A stretch of 64,000 bases of DNA, taken from positions 45,192,889 to 45,256,888 of the forward strand of contig NC_132928.1 in the NCBI RefSeq assembly GCF_047675955.1. The letters are read 5' to 3'. A program made the translations under genes and the position numbers. The stretch comes from Chlorocebus sabaeus. Taxonomy: Eukaryota; Chordata; Mammalia; Primates; Cercopithecidae. Positions 23,950-36,666 of the stretch are shown here, in pieces. The first letter of the stretch is position 1. Each line of letters starts with the position of its first letter. Below the pieces are notes generated by a model that saw nothing but the letters and a program-made list of their open reading frames with translations, searched no databases and was not told the origin of the DNA.

Positions 23950-24410
23950 TTATTCATTCATTCATCCTGCAAATATTTATCTAGTACTTATGACCTGCTA
24001 GGGCAGTAGACTAGGTACTGGGGAAACCAGCTATTAACCACCTAGAAGTAGGGGCCTAGAGCAAACAGGACTTTAATTATGATTACGATGAGTTACAAAG
24101 GAGAAGTACAGGGTTCCATGCTCTAATGAAATCTGTCGGGGGAAGAGGATATGGTGAGAGGGGTCAGGGAGCAGTCAAGGGAGGAAGTTGCAGGAGTGCA
24201 GGCTCTAGAGGGGAAGGAGCTTGGCCAGAGCTTGAGCCAGAGGGAAGGGAGAGAGAGGACCCCAGAGAGGCAGTGAGAGGTCATCCCTGCTCTGGTTATT
24301 ACCCAGGAGCAGCAGGAAGCCACTGTAGGAAGGGCTTTATACTGGGGAATGACATGATTAGCTATATATTAAAAAACAAAAACAAAAGATGACTTTAATA
24401 CCCATGATGG
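23950..24410 (-). repeat. LINE L2 3' region, antisense
   Basis: It starts attcattcattcatcctgca and gggcagtagactaggtactg, runs through a G-rich body, and reaches ggaagccactgtaggaaggg and ggggaatgacatgatta. This is the L2 3' region in antisense order. Confidence 0.75.
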
Positions 24411-24454
24411 TGGTAAGAAGCTTGCAGACCTAGATAAAGGTGACAGGAAGAAGT

Positions 24455-24570
24455 TATCACTGCTGCACCACCTTTTCAATATATGGATGAAGATGCCAAG
24501 CCTCAAACATGAAATGACCTGGCCAAGATCACACAGAGAGATTCTGGCAAAGCCACATTTTTCCGACTTG
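24455..24570 (-). repeat. SINE MIR fragment
   Basis: The run gatgaagatgccaagcctca then ggccaagatcacacagagag is antisense MIR. Confidence 0.65.
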
Positions 24571-24640
24571 GTCCAGTGGTTTTAAATTTTTTCTACAATA
24601 AAACTGTAACTGTGAAGTTGGAGTCAGAGCTCTCCAAATC

Positions 24641-24932
24641 TTTTTTTAAAGAAACAAGTTCTGCTGCTCAGGCTGAAGTGCAGTGGCACAGTCATAGCTC
24701 ACTGTAAACTTGAACTCCCAGGCTCAAGGGATCCTCCTGCCTCAGCCTCCTGAGTAGCTGGGACTATAAGTGTGTGCCATCAGGTTTGGCTAATTTTTTT
24801 TTTTTTAATTTTTAGTAGAGGCAGAGTCTTTTTATGCTGCCCAGGCTGATCACAAACTCCTGGCCTCAAGGGATCCTCCAGCCTCAGTCTCTCAAAGTGC
24901 TGGTATTACAGACATGAGCCATAAGGCCTGGC
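24641..24932 (-). mobile_element. Alu (AluJ-like)
   Basis: It runs from ttctgctgctcaggctgaag to aaggcctggcc with many substitutions typical of AluJ. A weak possible TSD is tctccaaatc (24631-24640) versus tctcctaacc (24933-24942). Confidence 0.93.
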
Positions 24933-25024
24933 CTCTCCTAACCTTCGACTTATATCCACATAATCACAGAACTGACAGTGCTTTCTCACCACTTTGAACT
25001 TAATGATACTACTAATAATAGCAG

Positions 25025-25235
25025 CAATCACTTACTGGAAACCTTCCAACTGACAGGCAACTTGTTAGATGCTTTCCATATCTCATCTTTACAACAATCT
25101 TGTAAGATGGGTATTATTTTTATTGTTTTATAGTTGAAAGAACTGAGGATCAGAAATATTTGTTTAATTGCTCAAGGTCACACAAGTGAGTTAAGTGTGA
25201 TCAGAATCTGCAGTCATTTCCCTCTCACTCCAAAC
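25025..25235 (-). repeat. SINE MIR
   Basis: The run ctgacaggcaacttgttaga, atctcatctttacaacaatc, gaaagaactgaggatcagaa, gctcaaggtcacacaagtga is antisense MIR order, nearly full length. Confidence 0.8.
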
Positions 25236-26776
25236 TCTGACACCATGCCATGTCAAATCTGGATTTTATCATTATCTAATGCTAACTTCTGGCTTTCTAG
25301 TGAAAATCAGAATAGAAAGGGAGAACTTCCTCTCCCTAAATTAAAAGAAAAAATCCTACATGAAATTGTCTGAAAAGTTCAATTAATCTAATGTATACAA
25401 ACACAAAGAATAATAAGCATTGAAAAAATTTTTATTTTTAAGCTACATTAGAGGCACAAAATTCTAAGAATTCTCCTCTAACCTGTTTTAAGAGATAAAC
25501 ATTGGGAGTAACCATGTGGTTGGGCCAAGATAAATATGTCTCATTAAAATTGTCTGATCTACAATCTCAGCTGCAGGAAGTGCACTGCTGATTCCTGAAA
25601 AGGTGGGCTGTGGGGAAAAAAGAGATCATCTCTGACTGACCTGCTCTTGACCCTCCAAAACTGGTGGAAATGAAATTTAAAGTCAGCTTCCATATGATAA
25701 ACACTCCAAAAATTGGAGAGGAAATATAAGAAAATGGAAAAAAAATCTGGCCCTAATGAGAAAGTTACGTAGCCCCAAAGAAAAATGGAAAACTAAGAAG
25801 ATTTTATAAGCAATTATAGCCCCGCTTAAATAAACCTTGGACGTCATGTGAAAAAATTATTCAGGAAACAGCTGTTATTCATTCTTAAGGAGAGAGAAAT
25901 ATTCCCATTAAGACACAGGAACAGACCAGGATATACTCATTCAATGACAGATGAAATAAGATCATCACTGCATACAGTAAACATTAAAATCAACACTGCA
26001 GGAAAATGGGCTAGTGAATCAGAAATAGATACAAGAAATACATGTGGAGGGTTGAAAGAAGGTGAGAGAAGATGGCAGACATAGAAAATAGAGCATAGAG
26101 ACGTAACCTGCAAGCAATAGGAGTCTCTAAGAAGAAAGGAACAAATGAAAGACAGTCGATTTTCCAGAAGTTAACACCAAAGCCAGATACAAAATATCTG
26201 TGGCGTAAAGATGGGAAATACTCTGTGTTCTCTTATATTCGTAAGCAGAAAAACATACAAAGGCCTATCTGTTTTAGGCAAACAAAAAAGCTTTTTAAAG
26301 TCTAAAACCAGATCACTTTGGAACAGGTGGAAATTTGTATAGCTTTAGTTTTTCCCACTGTAAAAAAACAATTCTAATGAGAAAACAGGAGAGTGGGAGT
26401 ATAGGGACTGGGGACTTGGGAAGAGGGTAAAACTTACATAATATTTAAATGGGTATAGGTATCCCAAAATGTTTCTGCATGCACTGATATTACCACAATG
26501 CCATTTCTACAAATACCAGACTGTTGCCCCAAATACCAGAAGAAAAGGGGCAGGCTCTTAAAGGGAGGATGCTGACGCTCAACAGGGCATGGGTGATCAT
26601 AAAGTCAGTTTTCCACTTGGAAATAAGTAAGCAAGATCATAAAATCAGGGTAAGATAGTTGTTGAATAAAAATAGCTATAAGAAAAAAAAGTCATAAGTG
26701 TTGAGCCTGATGAATCTAATAGCTGATGAAATGATTGAAACAAAATAGACAAAAGAGAAGTAGAAGTGAAACCCCC
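25236..26776. other. Unique AT-rich intronic DNA
   Basis: No repeat or gene recognised over about 1.5 kb. Confidence 0.4.
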
Positions 26777-26826
26777 TCAAAAAAAAAAAAAGAAAGAAAG
26801 AAAAAGAAAAGAAAAGAAAAGAGAGA
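26777..26826. repeat. A-rich / (GAAA)n tract
   Basis: A run of about 13 A followed by GAAA and GAAAA units. It resembles an Alu or L1 tail, but no element body precedes it. Simple repeat. Confidence 0.85.
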
Positions 26827-26947
26827 CTTTTGAGACTTTTAAAACTTTCAGGAGACTAAGGGAAAGCATAAAAAGAACTCAAAAAGTACAGAATTACTTA
26901 TATTCTTAAAATAGAGTAAAGCTATTTGGTCCAAAGATGTAGCCGTT

Positions 26948-27000
26948 ATCATCATCATCATCATTGCCTTCATCATCACTGTCGTCATCATCATCATCAA
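26948..27000. repeat. (ATC)n trinucleotide repeat, interrupted
   Basis: ATC/CAT units with two interruptions (attgcctt, actgtcg), about 53 bp. It lies at the edge of an antisense MIR. Confidence 0.9.
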
Positions 27001-27195
27001 AGCTATCACTGATGCAGCACTTATGCGGCAGGCACCATTCTTAATGCTCAAAATAAATCTATGTGGTGGGTGCCATTATTGTCTCCATCTCACAGATAAG
27101 GAAACTGAGGCCCAGAGAGGTAAAGTAACTTGTCCAAGGCCCAGAGCTAAATAACTGAGATTTAGTCCAGCTCTTAACTACTTCATTCTTCTACC
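27001..27195 (-). repeat. SINE MIR
   Basis: The run gatgcagcacttatgcggca, ctcacagataaggaaactga, aagtaacttgtccaaggccc is a well-preserved antisense MIR. Confidence 0.85.
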
Positions 27196-27269
27196 TCTTT
27201 AAGACTAGTTATGACTAGAAGAATACAGCATGTACGGGATATGTTTTAAAATAATCACTACTATATTTA

Positions 27270-27535
27270 GAGTACTAATAATTAAAGCATCTACTATTTG
27301 CAAAGGACCTATTATGTGCCAGGCATTGCATTAAGCATTTGAGAGACATCAGTTCATTTAATTCTAGCACCCTTGCAAGATATTGTAAAGGTGAAGGGTG
27401 TAAAAGTAAAGATATGGTAAAGATTGCAAAGGCGTTAAGATTCTTGCCCAAGGTCATGCAGCTAGTAAGTTGCAAAGCCATGATCTGAACCAGGGTCTAT
27501 TTGACCCTAAAGCCCAGGCTTCTTCTCTACTAAGC
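27270..27535 (-). repeat. SINE MIR, second copy
   Basis: The run cctattatgtgccaggcatt, tcttgcccaaggtcatgcag, ctagtaagttgcaaagccat is antisense MIR, with an inner stretch diverged or replaced. It is the second MIR in the same orientation within 0.5 kb. Confidence 0.8.
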
Positions 27536-28089
27536 TAATACCCATATAGGGACAGGATATTCACATTCCGAATGGCATTCAAAGGTAAAAAGATATCAGA
27601 CCCAATGACTTCCAAGTAGCCCAATCTGGTAGAGGTTACTGCTTCTCACTTCTTTAAATTCCTTCCTTCCACTGCTGTCTTCTGATTTTCCTCCCACCTG
27701 ACTGCCTTTTTCTTTCATTCTCCTTTCTTGGACTGCTCTTTGTCCATCTTCTTATCTGTCATTGCTCCTATCTTTGGGCATGGGTTCCTTTTGTCATCTC
27801 ATGATAATGATGATCCAATATGATATATCTCCAGATTTTTGTCTGATACACGTGTGCATGTGCACACATATATCTGTATGCAACTTCCTGTTAAGTATAC
27901 TCACAAATATGTATGTACGGATAGAATCTATATATGTTTCAAAATATCATGGCAGCCAAGAAGTTTGATAGTTCTTCTTCTCCCTCTATGTCTCTCTGTT
28001 CTTATCATATGTGGACACCTATCAAAGTCCTTATCACATAAAGCTGAAATCTATTTGCTCAAATATCTCTCCTACCAGACATAAAATCC

Positions 28090-28180
28090 TGTATCTTTCA
28101 CTTTACATTTGTATCCAAAACATGTAGCACCAGGGTCTGGTGCAAAGTAAACACTCAAGAAATGTTATTAATTGAATAAT
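28090..28180 (+). repeat. LINE L2 3' end
   Basis: The run agcaccagggtctggtgcaa then acactcaagaaatgttatta is the L2 3' terminus, ending in attgaataa. Confidence 0.6.
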
Positions 28181-28319
28181 AAAAACTAGAGGAGAAAGAA
28201 AGCAGAAAAGAGAGTAGGAATTAAATTAGGTAGCAATCTATTTTAAAGAATAATCAAAATATGCAAAAAATAAAATGGTCTTGAGGTATCATTTTTACTC
28301 TTAAGTAAATCAGCAAGAA

Positions 28320-29110
28320 TTTTAAAAAACAAAATTCTCATTGCTAGGAGGGTATCAATTCTGCCTCTTATCTCAGTGTTGAATTTGGCAGTCTCCATAT
28401 ACTGCTGGTGGAAGGCACCAGGCAATATATGTCCAAAACAATAAAATGATTCATAATCATCAATCCAATGATCCCATTCCTGGAAACTTATCTAAGGAAA
28501 TAAATCAACAGAAGAGAATGGCTGTATTTGGGGATATGCTTACAGAAGTATTATGTAATATATAATAAGGAAAAACAGGAAATAGACTAATACCCAACAG
28601 CAAGATAAAAGCTAAGGAAAATCAATTTGATGTGCTTTTACACATCCATTAAAATTTAACACAATGACTATAAAGGAAAATAGAAAATGATATAATGCTC
28701 ACTTTTGGGAGGCCGAGGCAGGCGGATCACCTGAGGTCAGGAGTTTGAGACCAGCCTGGCCAACATGCTGAAACCCTGTCTCTACTGAAAATACAAAAAT
28801 TAGCCAGGCTTGTAATCTCAGCACCTTGGGAGGCTGAGGAAGGAGAACTGCTGGAACCCAGGAGGGAGAGGCTGCAGTGAGCTGAGACTGCACTATTGCA
28901 CTTCAGCCTGGGCTGACAACAGTGAGACTCTGTTTCAAGGAAAAAGAAAGAAAGAAAGACAATGATATTATGCTAAGAAAAAAGTGGAATGCAAAATTTA
29001 TGCAGGCTATGCCTACAATGCTGTAAAACTATTACTTGCACCTGGGCAAAGATGGAAAGCATCTCACAAAAATGAAAAATGTGTTGTGATGATAGGACTA
29101 GGTATGTCTT
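28320..29110 (+). mobile_element. Old L1M fragment, interrupted by an Alu
   Basis: The order catatactgctggtggaagg, ccaatgatcccattcctgga, tggggatatgcttacagaag, acatccattaaaatttaaca then, after the Alu, tatgctaagaaaaaagtgga follows the L1 ORF2 3' end and beyond. Heavily decayed and non-coding. Confidence 0.65.
28700..28960 (+). mobile_element. Alu, 5'-truncated, with TSD
   Basis: It starts within the left arm (cttttgggaggccgaggcag), lacking about 35 bp. It has a deletion near attagccaggcttgtaatct and ends in a GAAA-type tail. The TSD is aatgatataatgct (28686-28699) versus aatgatattatgct (28961-28974), 13 of 14 matching. It inserted into the L1M. Confidence 0.94.
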
Positions 29111-29159
29111 TTAAAATCATATTTTAAGGTGCAGCTGCTATAATATGAAATGAGACAGA

Positions 29160-29400
29160 GATTGAATACTGGTTCCATACTTTATTAGTTGTATTACTTT
29201 AGACAGGAAGTTTAACTTATCTGACTTCTGCTTACTCATCTGTAAAGTGGAAAATTTTTATTTCTATTGCTTAACTGATTTCGTTAACTTAAAACATGGA
29301 ATAAACACTTATACAGCACTTACTATATACCTAGCACTGTTCTAGGCACTTTACAAATATTAACTTGTTTAATCATCAAAACAATATTTTAACAGGATGC
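29160..29400. repeat. Two MIR fragments in opposite orientation
   Basis: The part at 29160-29270 is plus-sense (ttgaatactggttcc; tactcatctgtaaagtgga). The part at 29300-29400 is antisense (acagcacttactatatacct; tctaggcactttacaaatat). Confidence 0.65.
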
Positions 29401-29489
29401 ACAAAGAGGTTCTGGAATCTAGAGTGATAGCAGCAAGATAGTAACTTTCTATAGCTTTCCAATATCCATGGGATAAAATTGTAAATAAA

Positions 29490-29735
29490 ATTAACTGCTA
29501 ACATTTATTGAGTGCTTGCTATGTGACAAACATTGTGCTAGTGCTTTCCTGACCTTATCTCAGATAGCCCTTATAACAATCCTGTTAGGTAGTTACTATA
29601 AACTACAGTTTCCTGAGGACTCAGGAAACTCAGGCTCAGAGAGGTTAGGTAACATGCTAGTAAGTGACAGAGCCTGTATCTAAATCTGGGTTTGTCTGAG
29701 TTCACAGCCAGGTTCTTCACCACAGTAGGACAGCG
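29490..29735 (-). repeat. SINE MIR, nearly full length
   Basis: The run taacatttattgagtgcttg, aactcaggctcagagaggtt, acatgctagtaagtgacaga, agccaggttcttcacca is the antisense MIR order end to end. Confidence 0.88.
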
Positions 29736-29744
29736 TGTCCCATT

Positions 29745-30165
29745 TTGTTAGAGTATACAAAGTCTTTCACAACCTGAACCTTACTCCCGGTCCCATCACT
29801 CCAAATCTGGGACAGTTCTGGATGGACACCGTCATCTTTTAAGTTCCTGGCCTCTGCTCCCGCTGTTCCTCACCTGATCTTCTTTAAATACCTATTCAGC
29901 CCTTAAGTCTCCGTTTCCCATACCTTCTGAGATATAATCACTTGTTCCCTCATCTGCTATCATTTAGACACTAATTTGTGCTTATAAGTCAGTGTGTAAT
30001 ACATTATTTTTATGCTTCTTTACCAGCCTGTTTCTTCCAGACTATGAGTTTCACAAAAGCAAAGACCATGCTTTACACTATTTTGTATACTGCTGTATTC
30101 CTTGTTCTAAGCATAGCTGCCACACTTGATAAAGACCCAACAATTACTTGGTGAATGCACAAACA
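29745..30165 (+). repeat. LINE L2 3' region
   Basis: The run cacaacctgaaccttactcc, ggcctctgctcccgctgttc, tcagcccttaagtctccgtt, gactatgagtttcacaaaag and ttacttggtgaatgcac follow L2 sense order. Confidence 0.7.
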
Positions 30166-30334
30166 CTTCTGGCACAGAGGATATTCCCAAGACTCACCAG
30201 TCAACTCTGGAGCATCATTTACTAAGAACAAAGGATGAAGCACCAGGACATAGTATTTCTCGATATTGTTTTTCACAGAGCTTTGATGCTGAAGGTAGTT
30301 TAGCTAAATGAGAGCATAAAGGGGACCTCTCCAT

Positions 30335-30590
30335 TAAGAAGGCTTCCCTGATGTTCTAAGTTTGGGTTATGTGTGTATAATATTATGTGTCTCCCTGTTA
30401 GGTCCATTAGCACACCTCATGGAAACTGCCTACTCACTGGTTTGCCTCCTCCTTCTTAGACAGTGAACCCCTTAAGGACAGGACTATGGGTATTACTTAT
30501 AATACCCAGAACCAAGGACAGTAGCTGGCAGGTAGCTGGTGATTAATAAATACTTGTTGAGGGAGTGAATGAATGAATGAATGAATGAAG
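30335..30590 (+). repeat. LINE L2 3' end with (TGAA)n tail
   Basis: The run gaaggcttccctgatgttct, gtgaaccccttaaggacagg, aataaatacttgttgaggga ends in about five TGAA units (30567-30588), the usual L2 tail. Confidence 0.8.
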
Positions 30591-30594
30591 GGGA

Positions 30595-31675
30595 TTGAGA
30601 CATTTTCTTTCCCTCCGTTCTCCCTTCCTTGTCTCTATAAACATTCTATTCAGATTTTGAGCTATTTCTCAATGAATAGGTTACAGTTAAGTGTTATGTT
30701 CCAAAGCTAATGCTTTTATTTTTATCCAGAAAACACAGTAGGTTTTTGCAAAATTATTAGATGCACTTGGAGTTAGTTTGCCATAAAGTTGTCAAACAAT
30801 TCTCATTTTTTAAAACAATAGCCAAAACACGACTTAGTCCCTGACCAGTTTTAGAAAGATGACAACCTGATTTATGTTTGTATTACCTGTCAAGTTCTAC
30901 CCAAGCTAAGAGAAAATTCAGCACTACTGATCCCAAGTAAAAGAATAAAATGCTGGGGATGGGAAGATGCTTCAGAAATACCTATAGGTTTAGTATAAAA
31001 TAAATTATTGTGAAAATATTTTCTAGGAGATGCCAGAGGCCTAGCAAAGAATTAGTCAAACATCCTCAGCTTCTGATTCTATTGTTCAGTTTTTTGGTGT
31101 TTTTAACAATGACCTTAAGGCAAGGCAAGATACTGAATTATGGAGAAAAATTCACTAATGTTTGAAATCTTGTATTTACTAACAAGGAAAAGGCAAATAT
31201 ATTTCAGAAAACTTTCAACAATAAGGCAAGAATGATCAGCACACTCCATTCTTTGGACAATATGGTTAACTCCACATTTTCTGTTATTAACTCTAACAGT
31301 AAAATTTTAAAATGACTGCTGCTTTCCTAAATAATGGGAATAGCTTCACAACAGTACTTCCACTGTATCTTTTAAAGAACCAAAAAGTCAAAGTAATTTG
31401 TCCACATGGTGAATATATTTACCTTATAAAGTCCTGAAATTATATATTGCTACAATCATCAATTTACCAGTCCATCTACAGCAGAATGAAGTTTCCACTG
31501 ATGCTCCACAGAGATGGAAATTAGGTGACTGGACATTCTCCTTCCTCTCACAGAATGTCCGTTACAATAAGAAAAGCAACAGGCTTTTGATGTGGCAGAA
31601 AGCCTGCTGTTCTGCTCAGCTGTAAATCCTTATGTTTTAAATGCTTTTTGTATAATTTTATTTTCCTGAGTTGTA
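30595..31675. other. Unique AT-rich intronic DNA
   Basis: No repeat or gene recognised. Confidence 0.4.
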
Positions 31676-31679
31676 AAGT

Positions 31680-31850
31680 AATACCTTACACTGAGGAGCA
31701 AACCTTTTTAAATGTAGAAAAGAATTTAAAAAAATTATCTCCCATAACCCTGCCACCCAGAGATAATCCCTCATATCCTTGCGGTCAGTTAACAGCAGCA
31801 GTCTTCTCTCATAGGTTATTCTACAGGTGTGTTTCATGATCAGATCACTA
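31680..31850 (-). repeat. Possible L1M 3'UTR fragment
   Basis: The run tctcccataaccctgccacc then cagagataatccctcatatc resembles antisense 3'UTR sequence of old L1M elements. Short and diverged. Confidence 0.4.
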
Positions 31851-33160
31851 AGTTCCTGTGCATATCACAACCTTGATATGGCTTCTGATTACACAATCGG
31901 AACCCCAAGCCAATATTTCTTAACGATGATATGGATGATTTATTGGCTTAAAAACAAGCAAATATAAAAGCTAAATGATGGAAAAGAAAAGAGGTCATCA
32001 AATAAAGGAATAAAATTAAAACTAGTAGATAAAGTTGGGAAATCATAATTCAGTCACACTGAAATATAGTAGTAAGAGCACACTATACACATTTTATGAT
32101 AATTCGATGACAAATTAAGATGTTATCACTGAAAGTCAACTTTCCATGGAAACCAATGGTATGAGAATAATCATCCAAGAATAATTACCAGAATAACCAA
32201 AATGTATATAAAAATAAAATGAAGGAGGTTTTAATAGTTAACCCTATGTTTAAAACAAAAATTTTTTTTCTGTTTATCCCTGCAAGTATATTTATTTTTG
32301 CCTAAACAATGCAAAATATCATCACTGCAAAAACACAGATGTGTAAGAGACTTTCACTCTTTAGGGAGAAAAAAATTTGCCATTCTTCTAACTCTGAAAA
32401 TACTGTTATTTTAAGAAGTAATCTCAATGTATTCCTCAGACTAATGGATACTTTAAGAAGCAACCTATAAAAATATTTTCTATAATAAAACCAATAATGC
32501 CCACTTAAAGATTTTAGTACCTGCTCAATTCTCTCATCATTTACTAGACTACAAATTACCCTGAGGTTGAAGCAGAAACCTTATAAATTTTTATGTTCCT
32601 AGTCCACATCATTGAGGAAGGGCGCCCCTCTTTAGGAGTTTGAAACCTGTTGAATGACCTAAATCATCCAGCAGCCAGTGAAGTTATACTGTCTAGCTGT
32701 ATTTATGTGTCTAATTCAATACTATTGGAAAACTAATGAATACTTCAAAGTCATTAAAAGAAAACCCTAGTTCTCTATATATTAAAAAACCCAGTTCTAT
32801 ATTCCAACTATATGGAAGAATGTACAGATAGATGAGTGGATGAGTGATTCTAGAAGAATATTTTAATTTGCGACAATTCCAGCTAACATCATGATTTTTT
32901 TCCCATCTTATGTAATATTCTTGTGGGGTATACTATTGGCTCAAATTCAAATGCAACATAATAAAGGATGAGTCAACTTATCTAAGTAACGTTCAAGGAG
33001 GTCATTACTTAGGAATTCTCCATGAAGGTACCCAGTCTTATAGTTTTATATTCATATGTAAGAATAGAATTAACAAAATCCTTAGTTCTAATTTTTTTTC
33101 TAGATTCTAATGAAAGGAAAACTTAACATTCTAGTCAAAGGGAAATGTATGAAATACAGT
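31851..33160. other. Unique AT-rich intronic DNA
   Basis: No repeat or gene recognised over about 1.3 kb. Confidence 0.4.
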
Positions 33161-33162
33161 AT

Positions 33163-33262
33163 ATTCATTTGTTCAGCAAATATTTATTAATACCTGCTCT
33201 TTGTCAGGTCCTGAATAAAACAGACAAGGACCTCACCCTTGTGGACCTTACGCTCTAGCTTA
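33163..33262 (-). repeat. LINE L2 3' end
   Basis: The run attcatttgttcagcaaata, ttattaatacctgctctttg, gtggaccttacgctct is the antisense L2 3' terminus. Confidence 0.75.
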
Positions 33263-33639
33263 TAAACACATTTTAGAAAGTGCAAACTCATTACTATAGT
33301 AATCAAAAAAGTACAAATCGAAACAAAAAGATACAAGTTGTTTATAAACAACAACTGAAACTCATAAAATTACCTGTAATGGTAAAAAGTCAAAAGAAAT
33401 CAGCATGCTCATATTTTGGTGGTAGGAAGACAAGTTGACGTAAGATTTCTTTTTTGGAGGGAGGTTCATTTGGTGTACATATCAAAAAAACCTTTTTGTC
33501 TCAATAACCCTACATACAGTGGTTTACCCTAATGGAATGTTTGGAGGTACAAAGTATTATAGAACATTGTTCAAATTAAATATTAGTTAAATTACAGCAT
33601 ATTCAAATGGCATTTCACAGTGTGTACAGTACAGGTCCT

Positions 33640-36180
33640 TTTTCATACTTAAACAAATTTTATACCTTACAGTTTTAGACTTACACAAAAGTGAGGATAG
33701 TACAGAGAATTTGCATATATCCCATACCCAGCTTTCTCTTTTATTAACATCTGACATTAGACAATACACTTGTCACAATTAATCAAGTAACATTGATAGG
33801 ACACTCCCTTATGCTTTCTATTTAGTGTGCTTTTTCTGTTCTAGGGTCCCATATAGACACCATGGTACATTTAATTGCTGTGTCACCTTAGATTCCTTTT
33901 GGCTGTGACAGTTTCTCAGATTTTCCTTATTTCTGATGACCTTGATAGTTTTCAGGAGTACCAGTCAGATATTTTGTAGAATGTCCCTCAACTGAAGCAC
34001 ATTTTTCTCATAATTATACTGAAGCTCAAGGTTTGGGGTGGAAGACCACAGAGATAAAATGCCATTCTCATCACAGCACATCAAGGGTACATGCTATCAA
34101 CATGACTTATCACTGTTGAGGTTCATTTTGATCACCTGGCTGAGGTATTGTCTGTCAGGTTTCTCCATTGTAAAGTTCTCAATTTTTCCCAATTTCCATA
34201 CTGTACTCTTGTAAGGAAGTCATTATGCGCAGTCCACACTTACTAATTGAGTAGTAATGTTCCACCTCCTCAAGGGCAGACTATCTACATAAATGATATG
34301 GAATTACTCTGCACAGATTTATCAATTTGTCTGCATGTATTTATTCAATCATTTACATCAGTATGGACTCATGGATATTTATTTTATATTCTGTATAAAG
34401 TATATACTTTGTAAGTCTGGGCATACTGGCTCATGTCTATCATCCCAGCACTTTGGGAGGCCGAGGCAGGTGGACTGCTTGAGCTCAAGAGTTCAAGACC
34501 AGCCTGGACAACTAGCAAAACCCTGTCTTTACAAAACATACAAAAAATTAGCCAGGCGTAGTGGTATGTGCCTGTGGTTCCAGCTACTCAGGAGGCTGAA
34601 GTGGGGGAATTACCCAAGCCTAGGAGGTCGAGGCTGCAGTGAACCAAAATTGCACCACTGCACTCCAGCATGGGCAAATCGGAGTGAGACTCCATCTCAA
34701 AAATAAATAAAATAAAAAATAAAGTATATAGTTTGTATTCTCCACTAGATTAATAGTGTAACCTAACACTACATTGCATATTTTGTTGCTCAAATTATTT
34801 CAGCTTTGGTCACTAGAGCTTTTCAGGGGGCTCCCATGTCCCTTTGACATATCCCATCATATTGTATGTATGTGTGTACGCACACTTCCTAACTTTCTGA
34901 CACTACAAGACGCACCAGGAGCCTCTTACATGTTCTCCAGCCCTAGACTCAGACATTTCAAGAAGCCCTAGTTCCTTTTATTGGAGAATGGTATTAGAAA
35001 CAAGATCTGGATGTGGGGTATGCTTATTGCTACTGGGGTATCATTGCTTCTAGGCCCTCTCAACTGACAGAGCAATAAAATAAGTGTATATATACAGGTA
35101 TCTATACTTTTGCAACTATATATACATGTATAAATACTTATATCTACACATATATACACGCCTATAAACATATGTATTTACACATGCATGTGCAAATATC
35201 TATTAATATTTTTCTATCTGTATCTATATTAAGCTAAGTATCAGTTCATACTGACATCTCCAACTCTAATCTATTGCCACAGGATCATTCTAGCCACCCC
35301 CTATTAAATATCTGTAACCTCCCACTCCAACAGTGAGAAACCTGGCTTCAGCATCCAGTAGCCAATATTTAATTTTTCAGTTCAGTACAGGTAGTGTTTT
35401 CAGAATTGTTCATTCTTACCTCCACAGTAAAAATTAGTACAGTGCTTATGTATGGTTGCTTTTAGTTTTGGTCTCACCGTCTTCGTTGCTTTCCAAAGTT
35501 ACTTAGGTTGGCATCTTTCCCTCAATCTTCTTCAGTAAGGTTATTTCACATATTTGTAATACTGTTAGATTCTTTTGTCATAGTCTGTATTCTATACTGA
35601 GATCCCCAGGCTTTCATTTTTGTTTGTGTTTTTAATTTATGTATGTTAAATTTCATTCTCTTTGCTATAAAGCTCTATGAATTTTGACAAATGTATAGTA
35701 ACATGTACCTACCATTATAGTACCATACAGAATAGTTTCACCATCCTAAAAAAAATTCCTCTGTGCTTCACCTACACACCCTTCTTTTTTGTACAAATCT
35801 CTGGAAATCACTGATCTGTTTACCGTCTCTACAGTTTTGCCTATTTCAGAATATCATGCAAGTAGAACCATACAGCATGTATCTTTCAGACTGGCTTTTC
35901 TCACTTAGCGATATGCACTTATCCGTGTTTTTTCATGGCTTGTTAGCTCATTCCTTCTTATTACTAAGTAATATTCCATTGTCTGGATGTACTACAGTTT
36001 GTCGACTCATCTACTGAAGGACACCTTGGTTGCTTCCAGTTTTTGGTGATTATGAATAAAGCTCTTATCAACATTCACATAAAGGTTTTTGTATGGTTAT
36101 AGTTTTTCCAATCAGTTGGGAAAATACCCTAGGAGCATGATTTCTACACATATGGTAAGATTATATTTAGCATTGTAAGA
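33640..36180 (-). mobile_element. Long old L1M, antisense 3'UTR and ORF2 end
   Basis: It begins with cttacagttttagacttaca and continues through a long 3'UTR (agaccacagagataaaatgc; aacatgacttatcactgttg; tggtattagaaacaagatct). It reaches the ORF2 end (ttttgcctatttcagaatat; aatattccattgtctggatg; ttatgaataaagctctta), all in antisense order. About 2.2 kb of L1 surrounds a nested Alu. No usable reading frame remains. A TA-rich simple stretch lies at about 35083-35190. It lies in sense orientation relative to C1orf21. Confidence 0.8.
34414..34718 (+). mobile_element. Alu nested in the L1M, with TSD
   Basis: It runs from agtctgggcatactggctca to gagactccatctc plus an AAAT-type tail. The TSD is ataaagtatatactttgta (34395-34413) versus ataaagtatatagtttgta (34719-34737), 18 of 19 matching. 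Moderately diverged, AluJ/S type. Confidence 0.96.
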
Positions 36181-36219
36181 AATTCAGATCCATTATGTTT
36201 AGAAAAAAAAAATTATATT

Positions 36220-36503
36220 GGCGGGGCACAGTGGCTGACACCTGTAATCCCAGCACTTTGGGAGGCCGAGGCAAGTGGAGGTTGGGAGTTCGAGACCAGC
36301 CTGACCAACATGGAGAAACACTGTCTCTACTAAAAATACAGAATCAGCCAGGCATGGTGGCACATCCCTGTAATCCCAGCTACTCGGGAGGCTGAGGCAG
36401 GAGAATCATTTGAACCTGGGAGGCGGAGGTTGCGGTGAGCTGAGATCGTGGCATTGCACTCCAGCCTAGACAACAAGAGCGAGATTCCATCTCAAAAACA
36501 AAA
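36220..36503 (+). mobile_element. Alu (AluS-like)
   Basis: It starts ggcggggcacagtggctgac and ends ccatctcaaaaacaaaa. Full length with a short tail and a small deletion in the left arm. It sits at the 3' edge of the L1M region. Confidence 0.95.
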
Positions 36504-36666
36504 GTTGTATTTCTATATTTCTATTTATATTAGGCATAAAAACATAAATGATCCTTATGGGGTTTATGTCTGCTTTTATGTTTTATTCACTTCTGTATTT
36601 CCTAATGTATGTTTTAAAGCAATTCAAGCAAGTAGTATGTTTACAAACAAAGAAAGGTTAATTTTA

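Noticed and set aside
26777..26826. Tail of a processed pseudogene or Alu
   Set aside because: The sequence upstream shows no Alu, L1 or gene-like body and no target duplication was found, so it is treated as a simple repeat.
22945..30165. A tandem or CRISPR-like array suggested by recurring phrases such as aaggtcacacag and gaggaaactgag
   Set aside because: These are core motifs of independent MIR and L2 copies at irregular spacing and in both orientations.
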